Assembly (NCBI GenBank): GCA_003952965.2
Contig: CM025851.1
Location: forward strand, 28,612,583 to 28,676,582
DNA length: 64,000 bases
Source: Morella rubra
Lineage: Eukaryota; Streptophyta; Magnoliopsida; Fagales; Myricaceae
Direction: 5' to 3'
The notes beneath the pieces are model-generated. The model did not search any database. It saw nothing but the letters and a program-made list of their open reading frames with translations, and was not told the origin of the DNA. Below are positions 1 to 10,696 of this stretch, in pieces. The translations under genes and the position numbers were made by a program. Each line of letters starts with the position of its first letter. Position 1 is the stretch's first letter.

Positions 1-3000
1 ATGGACACGTTTCACACACATGTCCAATTAGAAAGAAATCCACTCATGGGATCAAATTTGTATGGATTCAAAAAGACAAGGTGAAGGTATTTATTTCTAA
101 CACCAAAGGACCCAAAAGGATTTGGGTACCAAAAGACAAGACATGATTCTTTTTGTAGGAGTGCTTGAAGTCAATCAAAGTCAAGGAACATTGGGTTCTT
201 GATAGCGGATGCTCCAAGCACATGACAAGGGATAAGAGTTGGTTCAAATCTCTTAGCCCAAAAGAAAAGGGATCGGTTACTTTTGGTGACAAATGGTAAA
301 GGAAGAATACGTGGTATTGGAAATGTCGGTATGACTCCTAATCCTGCTATTGAACATGTACTTTTTGTTGATGGTTTGATGCATAACTGATTGAGCATCA
401 ATCTATTATATGTTAAAGGAAACCTAGTCTTATTTGAATCATATATATGCATTGTTGAAAACATTGAAAGCAAGAAAGTCTCGTTTGTTGGACATCGACA
501 AGAAAATGTGTATATTGTTCACTTAGAGAATATATCTTCTAAAAATGTAAAATGTTTTTCTCTCTAAGTGACAAGGATAGTTGGCAATGGCATAGAAGGC
601 TTGCTCATACAAGCATGAACTTGATTTCAAAATTAGCCAAAAAGAATCTTGTTTAAAGTTTGCCTAACCTTATTTTTGTAAATGATAAGATTTGTGCAGC
701 GTGTCAAAAAGGCAAACAAACCAAAATTTCTTTTATGCCCAAAAATGTGATGTTCACTTCTATGCACTTCAACTTCTACACATGGACTTATTTGGTCCAA
801 CCCGAACGTTAAGTTTGGGTGGCAAACATTATGGCTTTGTTGTTGTTGATATTTTCAGTAGATTTTCATGGGTTATATTTCTAGCTCATAAAGATGAGGC
901 TTTTCATGCTTTTGAAAAACTTAGCAAGTGAATTCAAAATGAAAAATGTTTTGCTATTTCTAGCATAAGGAGTGATCATGGAAAAGAATTTGAAAATTCC
1001 TCTTTTGAAAAGTTTTGTGTTTAAAATTGTATTAACCATAACTTCTTGGCTCCTAGAACTCCTCAACAAAATGATGTTGTAAAGAGGAAGAATAGGACTC
1101 TTGAAGAGATGGATAAAATCTTGCTATGTGAAAACAACTTGCCTGATTACTTACGGGCTGAAGCCATTAGTACAAGTTGTCTCGTTATGAACCGTTGCAT
1201 GATTAGACATTTTCTTAAGAAAACTTCTTATGAGCTATGGAATGATTGAAAACCCAACATTAGTTATTTCCATGTTTCGGATGCAAATTCTTTATGATCA
1301 ACAACAAGGACAATTTGGGTAAGCTCGATGCAAAAGTGGATAAAGGTATCTTTCTTGGTTATTCAACTTCTAGTAAAGCCAATCGTATTTTCAGTAAACA
1401 TACTCTAGTCGTTGGAGAATATTTTCATGTAGTATTTAATGAACCTAACGTTTCCTTGAGAAGATGATGAAGATATTGTAGATCTTAACAAAGAGGTTGA
1501 TAAGCTTACAATCGACAAAGACAAGGAGGAGACACTTATGCAAGAGCAAGAACCTCGAGAGCCTCAAGGAGAGTCTCAACAAGATAATGATGATCTACCA
1601 AAGTCTTGAAAGTACGTCAAGAGCCATCATCTCCAACAAATTATTGGTAATGTTGAAAAAGGGGTAAGGACTCGATCTCTTGTACACCTTGCTAATAACT
1701 TTGCCTTACTTTCTCAAATTGAGCCAAAGAATATTTCTAAGGCAAAAGATGATTAAAGTTTGATTCATGGCATGGAGGATGAAGTAAAACAGATTGAGAA
1801 AAATATGGTATGACATCTAGTTCCTAGACCCGAAGATCATCCAGTTATTTGTACTAAATGAGTTTTCAAAACAAAATGGATGTATCTGGGGATGTGGTAA
1901 GGAACAAGGCAAGGTTGGTGGCCCAAGGTTATAATCAAGAAGAGATAATTGATTTTGATGAGTCCTTCGCACTTGTTGCTAGATTAGAATATTTTCACAT
2001 GTTTTAAATTATTTCAAATGGATGTGAAATGTATATTTCTTAATGATTATCTTGTCGAGGAAGTGTGTGTAGAACTACCTCCTGAATTTGTAGATGAAAA
2101 GCTACCACACTATGTGCTTAAGCTCACAAAAGCACTATATGGCTTGAAGTAAGCACCTCGAGCATGGTATAACGGTTAAGTTCCTTCCTTATTGAAAATG
2201 GATTGTCACGAGGTATGATCGATACCACTCTCTTACTAAGGAAAAGGAAAATGAATTGCTTATCTTTCAAATATATGTTGATGAATCATTTTTGGTTCTA
2301 CTAATGAGTCTCTTTGTGAAGAATTTTCCAAAGTCATGAAAGGTGAATTCGAGATGAACCTCATGGGAAAATTGAATTACCTTCTCAGACTTCAGATTAA
2401 ACAAAATCATGAGGGCATCTTCATAAACCAAGCCAAATACACAAGAGACCTACTCAAAAGATTTGGGATGGACAATTCAAAACCTATGAGCACACCTATG
2501 AGTCCATCTACAAAAATGGAAAAGGATGAGAAAGGTAAAGATGTGACCAAACGAAGTATCGAGGTATGATTGGATCTTTTCTTTACCTCACTGTGAGTAG
2601 ACCTGTTTAAGTGTGCATGTGTGCAAGATTTCAGTCTTGCCCTAAGGAGTTTCATCTCCTTGCGGTTAAAAGGATATTTTGTTACCTTGTTGGCACACAA
2701 GATCTTGGTCTGTTTTATCCAAAGAGTGTGAATTTAATTTACAAAGATACTCGGATGCGGATTATGCCAGTTGTAAAATTGATAGAAAAAGCACTAGTGG
2801 TGCGTGTCAGTTTCTTGGCCCATCTCTAGTGTCATGGTTTTGTAAGAAACAAAATTCTGTGGCTTTATCAACCACAGATGCCGAGTATATTGTTGTTGGT
2901 AACTGTTGCACACAAATATTGTGGATGAAACAACAACTGAAAGTTTTTAATCTTTATTTTTCTCTCATCCCGATTAAGTGTGATAACATGAATGCCATAA

Positions 3001-3190
3001 AACTTTCTAAAAACCTCATTCAACACTCCAGGACTAAACATATCGAGATCAAACATCATTTTCTCCGTGATTATGCTCAAAATGGTGATGTTACTTGAGT
3101 TTGTAAGCCCAGATCTTCAACTTGCTGATATTTTTACAAAACCCTTTAATGAGGATATATTTTGTTTCATACGCCAAGAAATTGGATTGA
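1..3190 (+). mobile_element. Ty1/copia (Sirevirus-like) pol remnant, 5' end outside window
   Basis: This is a fossil copia polyprotein region in the family order. The protease / GAG-pre-integrase part carries DSGCSKHMT near 200-226. The integrase core lies near 780-1,250, with a TPQQND-type motif near 1,055. Reverse transcriptase runs about 1,800-2,560, including [12 protein letters not shown] near 1,910 and YGLK near 2,140. RNase H runs about 2,680-3,190, with SDADYASC, an ALSTTDAEY-type motif and ADIFTKPF at its end. Protease-integrase-RT-RNase H order is diagnostic of Ty1/copia. It is heavily broken, with well over ten interruptions, and cannot make a polyprotein. Its 5' LTR and gag lie upstream of the window. 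Confidence 0.9.
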
Positions 3191-3418
3191 GATTTCCTTC
3201 GGACTAAATTGATGTTATGTGAGTGATTTGTCTTTTTGATATTAATTGTGTTAATTGATTACATTGGACATGTTATGTCCTTTGTTTAAAGTGCTCTCTG
3301 TGCATTTCTTTTGAAATCATACTTGTCAGTTGAGAAAACATTGTATGTACTCATTTTGCATGCCATGTTTTTAAACACTGGTCCTTGTGGCACACAAATA
3401 CTCACCAAGGGCTAGGGG

Positions 3419-4893
3419 TTGACACTTATCGCTTCTCTTGACCTCCTAGAAACCTCTCATCTCTTCCAAATGGCCACATTCTCACATTTCTTTCCCAATT
3501 GGTATCTCATAAAGGCTACTACTAAAAAGAAGAAGCAAGGGCTGCTTTATGGAATATTTTTCACGCATATGTTTCATGCTCTTGAAGTTTATTTGACTGG
3601 GGATGCAAGAGAAAAACCCAAAAACTCCATGGAGTATAACAAGAAAACCCTTTGATTGATGGGTTATGTTCAAAATGATGATGGAAAATGGGTAAAGAAA
3701 GGTGTGGTGACAACTCAAAAATGAGGTGATGTGGGTTCAGATTATGAGGAAGAATAAGATGAAGATGAGGAAGAGGCTGACACTGAAAGGACTCCTATGG
3801 GTGAACAAACTCCTATTTCTTTTCCTTCACTGTAGATTGGATCACCTTCCATATTTCCTGCTGCTAGTTCTCTCGTGAGCCTCACCTAAGTCAACATGAG
3901 GATTCAATTGCTGAAATCAAGGCGGAACAAAGAAAATTGAGTAAGAATATGGAGACATTGCCACAAGTATGAAGCTGGGATTTGAAGATATCAAAAAGCT
4001 GCATGTTGTGCATACAAAGCGTTTTGGGGCTCTTGATAAGGAAATAAGGGGCCTCAAGCATCAAGTTAACAACAGCATCCATGTGACTAGAAATGTGTTT
4101 CCGCATTCTGTTGATGAGTTTGCTTCCACCTCTACTGAGCTTCAAGCTTCTGTGAAATCATCAGCTGAGGATGTTGTAAAGGCCACAGAGGTGCATATGG
4201 AAGTTGATAGAAATCTTCGGCCTCATGGAATGAAATGCCATAGTGGATGGAATGAAGAAGTTTGCGTCCTCCTCCTCTATCAAAAACCTTCTCCACCTCC
4301 TCCAAACCTATCTAGCCAGCCCTTGACCCCTTTTATTTTGATGATGCCAAAGGGGGAGAAGTTATAAGGGAAGAAGTTTTAAGGGGGGAGAAGTTTTAAG
4401 GGGGAGAAGTTTAAGTTTATGGGGAAATGATTTGTTGACTGCTTGGTTGCACTTGACTTGCCTTATCTATGCATATCTCTGATATTTATTTGTCTCTAGT
4501 GGATTATTTGATTATACTTATATCTGTTGATTATCTCATTGGTATCTAAAAGGATTTGAGAAGTGCTTATCTCTTTGCACTTCATTGTGGACATTTGAGA
4601 TTTCCTTTACAGGTAGTATTCCTAACTTTCAATTCGTATCAATATGAAGTCTTGTGTTCTGATTGGAAAATTGGAAGTTTGGGAAGTTTGGAGGAAGCTT
4701 ATAGAAGTGTTCTTACTTGCTTTTAAATTTTGGGAAACCTCCATTTACAAAGGAAACTCTTGCAAATTTTTTGTAAAATCTTAAAGTCCTTTTTGCTAAA
4801 AATGTCATGAAAAACTCCTGCTTGTTCTCAGGGGGAGCTTTTCCATTTGTTAGCAAATTGTTGTTTTTAAAATGTTTTTGTCATCATCAAAAA
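3419..4893 (+). mobile_element. Sirevirus-like extra (envelope-like) region and 3' non-coding stretch
   Basis: Between the RNase H end and the 3' LTR lie about 1.5 kb of extra sequence. It holds weak open frames at 3,419-3,655 and 3,969-4,367; the second encodes a short Lys/Glu-rich helical stretch followed by a Pro-rich tail. An additional ORF in this position, together with a 'CATCAAAAAGGGGGAGATTG' type junction at the LTR, is characteristic of Sireviruses (SIRE1/Maximus clade), where it has been called envelope-like. I see no clear transmembrane or fusion signature, so the envelope label is positional only. The region is broken. Confidence 0.55.
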
Positions 4894-4911
4894 GGGGGAG
4901 ATTGTTAGCCC
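4894..4911 (+). other. Polypurine tract of the Sirevirus-like element
   Basis: A purine run of A's followed by GGGGGAGATT lies immediately before the TGTTAG start of the LTR. It has the position and composition of the plus-strand primer of a copia element. Confidence 0.75.
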
Positions 4912-6392
4912 AAGGTTGTTTTGCAAACAATCCATAATTGATTTTGATGATAACAAAAAATTCTAAGTTTTGAAGATTTTAGATTTTACATTATCAATCC
5001 ATTATTTCTATAATGTATTTCAAAGGATTGAAGTTATTTCCTTAAACTATTTTTAAGTGGACTTGAACACCATTACACAAGTTGATAAGATCAATTTTTC
5101 ATATTGTAGGTGTTTAAAGAAGTGTTGGAATGGTTTGGATGCTTTAAAGTTGAATTGGAGAAATTGCTGTCAAAGAACAAATTTTTCAGACTAAGTGTTC
5201 AATGTGTCGACACATTGAAGCATGTGTCGACACATTGCACTGTCTCCCGAGAGCTTATTTCCAGGCCATTCAAAGTGATTTTTTGGCTAAGTATGGGAAG
5301 TGTCGACACATTGAAGGCATGTGTCGACACATTGGTCTCCCGAGAGGTGCCACATTGTGTGTTTGCAAGAGCAAAATTTCAGACCATGTTTTAATGTGTC
5401 AGCACATAGCACAATGTGTCGACACATGGTGCAAATTTGCAGAATGACGCTCCAAAATGGTTCTCAAATGACTTTTAAACCCCTCCAACGGTAAAATGAA
5501 GCCACTTGATGACCGTTGAAGACCTAGGGGCTATAAGAAGAACGAGATGGAGAGAGAAGAAAAAGCTCGATCATCATCGCAACATCTAGAGAGAGAAAAA
5601 GCCAAGATCCAAAGAAATCCATTTGCTGATTCCTTCAAGTCCAAAGCTCTCATTGTAAAATCTTCTTCTCTTGCTCATCATTGACGACCTAGCATCCAAA
5701 GAGAGAGAGATTTCTTGAAGAAGAGACAACACACTTGCAATCAATCGTGCCCTAACTTCTAGAGAGAGAAAGTGCTTTGAAGAAGAGGGAAAACCGCACC
5801 TACCAAGAAAGCTTGTGCTCCTACTTGCCAAACTTTAGGTTTCATTCAAGATCTTGTCCTTCTTGCACTTTATTGAGCTTTTCCATTTGCATATTTCGGC
5901 TTAGAGAGCCATTCCTTATTGTATCCATTATTTGTAAAACACTTGAGTGTTGGGTGAACACTTGTCCTACTTGTGAGGGTAGAAGAAATCCCTTGGGTTT
6001 TGGGATTTGTGAGAGAGTTGAAGCGTGAGCTCGCAAAACGCTTTGTAAAGGTTCCTTAGCACCCCGGAAGCTAAGGTGTATTTGCTATTTGGAGAATAGT
6101 GAAGGAAGCCCAAGGAAGTCAATAGCCTTGGGGGTGGACGTAGGCAAGTGTTGGCCGAACCACCTAAAATTACGGTGTCATCTCTCTAACTCTATCTCTC
6201 TTACTTTTCAGTACATATTCATACTTGTGGAGATTTATGCTTTATCATTATTGCTTATATTTTGCTTAGCATTATACACTTTCAGATCTTCCTTTTTAAT
6301 TGTTAAAAGGGGTATTTTTTCAGATTTGGGTTTTTATCGAAAAAGGACTAAAATTTTTAAAAACCCAATTCACCCCCCCTCTTGGGTTGTTA
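4912..6392 (+). mobile_element. 3' LTR of the Sirevirus-like copia element
   Basis: The LTR starts with TGTTAGCCC directly after the polypurine tract. It continues about 1.48 kb to the C-rich segment near 6,369-6,385 (CACCCCCCCTCTTGGG), which is typical of the end of Sirevirus LTRs. The AGAGAGAGAA-rich stretch near 5,545-5,770 fits a transcribed leader. The right edge passes directly into a gypsy LTR fragment, so its last bases may be missing. The 5' partner LTR is outside the window, so age cannot be estimated by LTR divergence. Confidence 0.7.
5203..5426 (+). repeat. Iterated TGTGTCGACACA palindromes in the LTR U3
   Basis: The core palindrome TGTCGACA occurs five times perfectly (near 5,203, 5,223, 5,299, 5,320 and 5,415) and once in degenerate form near 5,395. 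The first two pairs, each followed by CTCCCGAGAG, form a duplicated block about 97 bp apart. Sirevirus LTRs are known to carry multiple conserved palindromes upstream of the promoter, so a regulatory role is plausible but unproven. Confidence 0.8.
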
Positions 6393-6394
6393 TT

Positions 6395-6731
6395 TAGACT
6401 CATAGAGTCCTATAAAGATCTTAGTAATAATTGCTTTATTTCAAAGACTTTAGTAGTTTTATTGTCTATTTGGAAAACTGTTTATTGAATTTTTTGTTAA
6501 GAGTAAGATTTAAAGATTTTTAGAGTAGTTCTCTGACTAAACCATTGGAACTCATATTTCTTTATTCGTCATTTTTGTGTTCATAGCGTGTTCTCTGAAT
6601 TATTCAAGATGGAATAAATATTCTTTTGAGCTTTTTCTTGGTTGGAAAAAAATTACTTGTAAGTAAGGTGGAAAGTCTCATTTTTTAAGCGAAACTCTGT
6701 CCATTTAGACTTTTGGGTCGGGGCGTTACAG
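6395..6731 (+). mobile_element. Ty3/gypsy LTR, 3' portion
   Basis: The segment ends in GGGGCGTTACA and is followed at 6,733 by TGGTATCAAATC, which resembles a primer-binding site complementary to initiator tRNA-Met. Its last about 340 bp match, in reverse complement, the minus-strand LTR at 35,053 onward, which shows it is a dispersed repeat. The left part of this LTR is missing at the junction with the copia LTR. Confidence 0.7.
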
Positions 6732-6732
6732 G

Positions 6733-6745
6733 TGGTATCAAATCA
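6733..6745 (+). other. Primer-binding site-like sequence of gypsy element
   Basis: TGGTATCAAATCA lies two bases after the LTR end. It matches the usual tRNA-iMet site TGGTATCAGAGC over its first eight bases and partly beyond. Confidence 0.6.
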
Positions 6746-6973
6746 TAGGATTAAAGTCGATAAGGAAAATAGGTGTATTTTTCCCTTTTAAGGGTTAAAG
6801 TTGGAGTTGATCTTGATTTACGAAAGGTTATGCTCTTAGAAATGACTTTTGGATTTTGGATTTTGTTGTTATATGTTGAGATTGAAATTTTACATTTTTG
6901 TTCCTTGCATTTGGCTTTTGGGGTCTTTATCTTTTACTAATCTTTGTAAAGACAAACGAATTTTAGGAAGAAG

Positions 6974-8280
6974 ATGTCGCCAAGGGGTGCAAGACTAAGG
7001 AGAAGAGCTGTGAACGAAATTTTAGATTTAGAACTTGAGCCTATCCATAAGGAAGAAGGGTCAAGCCGTAATGGGAGGTCTACCTCGAACGAAAGGTCTG
7101 TTACTCTTGGTGAGGACGATGTGGATGTGGTGACAAATCAGATCATTATTAGACTTGCACAGGCCATAGAAGGGAATGAGACTGCACACGAGGGTTGTTT
7201 GTTTGGGGATTTTAAGAAGCATAACCCCCTATTTTTACGGGAGAACATAATCCAATCACTGCTGAGAGATGGCTAACTAAGATGGAAAAATTAGTCGAAG
7301 TTCTTAACTGCACAGATTCGCAAAAGGTGAAATATGCGACTTTTGTCTTGGCATATGCTACTGAAAGATGGTGGGATGGCACTGAATTACTGTCAAAGGA
7401 AGAACTTGGTAAAGATGTTCTAATTACAAAGGCTAAATTTAAGAAAGTGTTCAATGAGATTTACTATCCAGAGATTATAAAAGATCGTCATGAAAGGGAA
7501 TTCGTAGATTCGATTCAAGGGGCCATGAGCGTGGAGCAGTATGCTGCAAGATTTGTGGAATTATCTCGCTTCACACTTCATCTAATTCCAGATGAAGGAA
7601 AAGGTTTGAAAGTTTCAGAGGGGTCTCAGTGACAGGTTCCGTCAACTCATTTTGGCTTATGGAGTTAATAGTTACACTGAAACAGTGTAGAGGGCCATGA
7701 CATTAAAAGAAGATTTTAGACATCGAGACGTTGTCAAGGATACTAGGAAAAGGAGGTTGAGCCAAAAGATGGACAAGACAATGATCATATTTTAAATAAT
7801 AAGAATAATTCCTTCAATAGCGGTTATGTCAGAACACAAAATACTCAACATGGAAATGGGAGGCCTTGTTCCAATTGCGGGAAGGATTATCTAGGACAAC
7901 CTTGTCATTTTGGAGTTAAGTAATGCTACATTTGCAAGTAGCCTGGTCACTTTGCACATAAGTGTCCTACAAATAAGAACACGAATCCATCATATTCTCA
8001 AATATAATAATTCCAGAAAAAAGGGTTCAGGAAATAGTATATGCTTTATCAGCCTAAGATGATCTATCTACATATGAGGTGGTGACAGGTATTCTTCCTA
8101 TATTTTCTTTGTATGCTAGAGTGTTGTTTGACTTTGGATCGACTCATTCATTTGTCTCTCATATGTTAGTCGAAAGGATTTTACAAATCAATCTCATATT
8201 CTCGAGGGTCAATTTTGATATGTTGATGGATATGATTGCCATTAATAGAAGTCCAAAATTTAAAATAAAAATAATATAAG
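6974..8280 (+). mobile_element. Ty3/gypsy gag and protease remnant
   Basis: The fragment begins with an MSPRGARLRRR-type N-terminus. A retrotransposon gag domain follows around 7,282-7,632, where the ATERWWDGTE and MSVEQYAARF motifs are seen. A zinc knuckle of the CYICK..GHFAHKC type lies near 7,924-7,970, and an aspartic protease segment VLFDFGSTHSFVS near 8,119-8,160. RT and integrase are absent. It is broken, with several interruptions. About 300 bp at its 3' end (8,110-8,350) recur, diverged, at 41,930-42,130. Confidence 0.85.
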
Positions 8281-8289
8281 AAAAATAAT

Positions 8290-8560
8290 AAAAAAATATT
8301 TTTTTATGTGATCTTATGGTCAATCTCTGAGATCCGTAGCGATCTCAATCCGTATTTGCTAGGTTTTCAAAGAAAGACTATAAAATAATTTTCTAAATAA
8401 TAGGCCATCATAACTTTCAAAAAGAAATCTTAGGCAGCTGTGAGGTCTGGATTAGAAAGACTATATAACGTTTAGGCTGCTAAAGTAATGAGGTTGATAA
8501 AGTCCTTCAAGAATTTTCAAAGATTAATTAAAGAATTGGTAATTGATTTATTTCAAAGTA
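8290..8560. other. Uncharacterised stretch after gypsy protease
   Basis: AT-rich sequence with no convincing gene. It contains the phrase 'gatctcaatccgtatttgc' and resembles the stretch following the related protease fragment near 42,050-42,130. It is probably more of the same element. Confidence 0.4.
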
Positions 8561-9000
8561 ACTTTCAGGCCCCTCATGCCCCTAGGAGGGGCGGGGGCTA
8601 GCATCTTGGGGGGGCAAGGGCAATGGCTAAAAGGAGAAGGCCCCACGTGGGGGCACCAGCGTGCACACACCTGGTGTGTGCAGCATCTTAGCCCATGGCA
8701 CTGGCGTCGCGCACAGCAATGCATGTACGGGTCTGGAACCCCCAGTGCGAGAAAGGCGAGAGCGCAGGGCGCGCTTAGGGGGCTTGGTCCCTATGCGTTC
8801 TGGCTTGTGGCTAGCAACACGGGCATGCCACCCAGCACATCCCGCAAATGGGATCATTACATGCCTTGTGGGGTAGCGGGTGGCCTGGACCATCGTACCC
8901 GGTGGCAACCTTGGAAGAAGAAGTGGACACATGGAGTTGGCACATAAGGGGAGCACCGGGTTGCCTGTGTGGGCAATCATGGAAAGCACCGAGAAAATCT
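8560..9000. other. GC-rich segment, probable LTR component
   Basis: About 430 bp are strikingly GC-rich against an AT-rich background. They contain CCCCACGTGGGG (8,641-8,652) and a near-perfect hairpin with arms TGCACACACC / GGTGTGTGCA around 8,672. Overlapping open frames occur on both strands. They look like a by-product of high GC with few stop codons, and I do not call a gene. Confidence 0.5.
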
Positions 9001-9420
9001 CTTAAACGCAACCCAAATTTGGAAAAAGCACTAAATGACAATTTTTCTTAAAGCTTTTAAGAGTTACTTGGGGCATGTGTCATTGGTGGTTTTAGTATAT
9101 TTTGAATATGGTTTGTACAAATTAGGTTGCTGCCGAAAATGCTCATTCCTTCATTACTTTCTGGTTGTTTGACTTGCTTTTGCTTTAGCCCATTCTTAGT
9201 TATAGGATAACTTTCTTAGGTTTTGAATTTCACTTCCATTTCGAGCATGGCTGAACAGGGGAACTACTATATAAGCCAAGCTATGTGAACTGCACTCATT
9301 TGTTACGTACGTTGAAGTTAATCGATTATTACTCTTGAACAAGCGATCCCGTACGATCTCATTCTGTGCGTAACATTCAGTTCTTAATTAAGTATTGTTA
9401 AGATTATCCATGACTGAGAA
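9001..9420 (+). mobile_element. LTR-like promoter/leader block
   Basis: A TATA-like ACTATATAAGCC lies near 9,268. It is followed by about 130 bp that resemble an LTR R-U5 region, with repeated CGTACG-type words. No coding sequence is visible. Assignment to a gypsy LTR rests on layout and position only. Confidence 0.35.
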
Positions 9421-10696
9421 AAATGACATGTTGGAAATGGTCGTGAGGATCCTCAAATATTGGAGTCCCACTTTTATGGCTCAAATCAGAGAAGAGTCGC
9501 TCCTTCAAATGGAGTCCGACTAGTCTGTGTCTCTTGTGTGAGCTCTAGATACTTTCAGATCAATGAAATGAAATGTTTCCAGAAAGAAAGGAGTCCCACT
9601 ATGTCTAGAAATGCCTCCAGGCAATGCTTAATGACATCATTTGAAGTACGAAAAAAGCCAAAATACTCTTGTGGGTCAAAAAGTGAAAAAGAATGGTAGG
9701 TAATCCTTCTTTGACTGTTGGTTGATACCAAAGCAATTAGCTTCGTCTAGTCGATAAATCACTGTCGAGCACAGTACTCCATAACTTAATTGGCTCAAAT
9801 TTCGACTTCAAAATTCAAAGAAACTGAAACATTTTCTACTTGTTGCATATTTTGCCTCTCAAAATTAAACTATCAGACCGAAAGCCTGAAAAATTTTACC
9901 CAACTGAAACCAACCATAATAGTAATTGCTCCCTGTGACTGAGAGCCTTTGTCCTAAGGAGAAAATCATTTTACAACAGAGAATTTCAATCGATCTAAAT
10001 CTAACTTCGGACAGCTATTTGCCATTTAAAAAAAAGGAACTTTGGGCAGATGTACCCAATTAAATCCAAAAGCAACAAGTCTTTCGGCTGTACTTTGATC
10101 AGAGACATTCAATATTAATCAGGTTGACTTCGTTTTCTTCATCAAGATTGAGTGGAAAATTAGTCAGAAACCAGACGCCAGACAATATTGTTCGCAGATC
10201 AGTTAATTTCCATATAAATATATATAAAAAACTTTGAAATAAATTCATAAAAATAGGTAAAACAACATCATATTATTACACTGTTATCATACCATTTCTA
10301 CGCGTATAGTTATGTATCTTCTAAAACTTCTAACCTAGCACGACACTATATATGCAGTGTGATCGTCCAATACATTGACACTATTGGAAAAAGTTGGTGG
10401 CTACTAAAACGTCAGCGTATGGCCTTCTAGTAAAGAAAACAGAAACATGACTCTCATGACATAAGAATGGTTTTGTGATGTGACTTGACTATTTATCAGA
10501 GGACCACATATTTTATTACGCTATAACTATGGAATATACAGCGAAGAAATGGAATATTCTTGCAATAACAAAAGATAATTGATCAGATCCTTGTATTATT
10601 TTTACTAAAGAATGCATATTGGCATATCAAACTTTACAGTGTGTATCTAGACATGTACAGGATAAAGAGAACACTTCCAATATGTGTAAAACAACA
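9421..10696. other. Intergenic, no gene seen
   Basis: No supported coding sequence was found; short open frames here lack codon structure or homology I recognise. The right part lies downstream of the MATE gene (minus strand) and will include its 3' UTR. Confidence 0.5.

Noticed and set aside
8543-8989. Open frames of 120-134 aa on both strands in the GC-rich stretch
   Set aside because: They overlap in several frames, are rich in Gly, Trp, Arg and Cys, show no domain, and are explained by high GC and few stops.
9460-9699. 79-aa frame downstream of the LTR-like block
   Set aside because: It has no recognisable motif, codon pattern or splice context.
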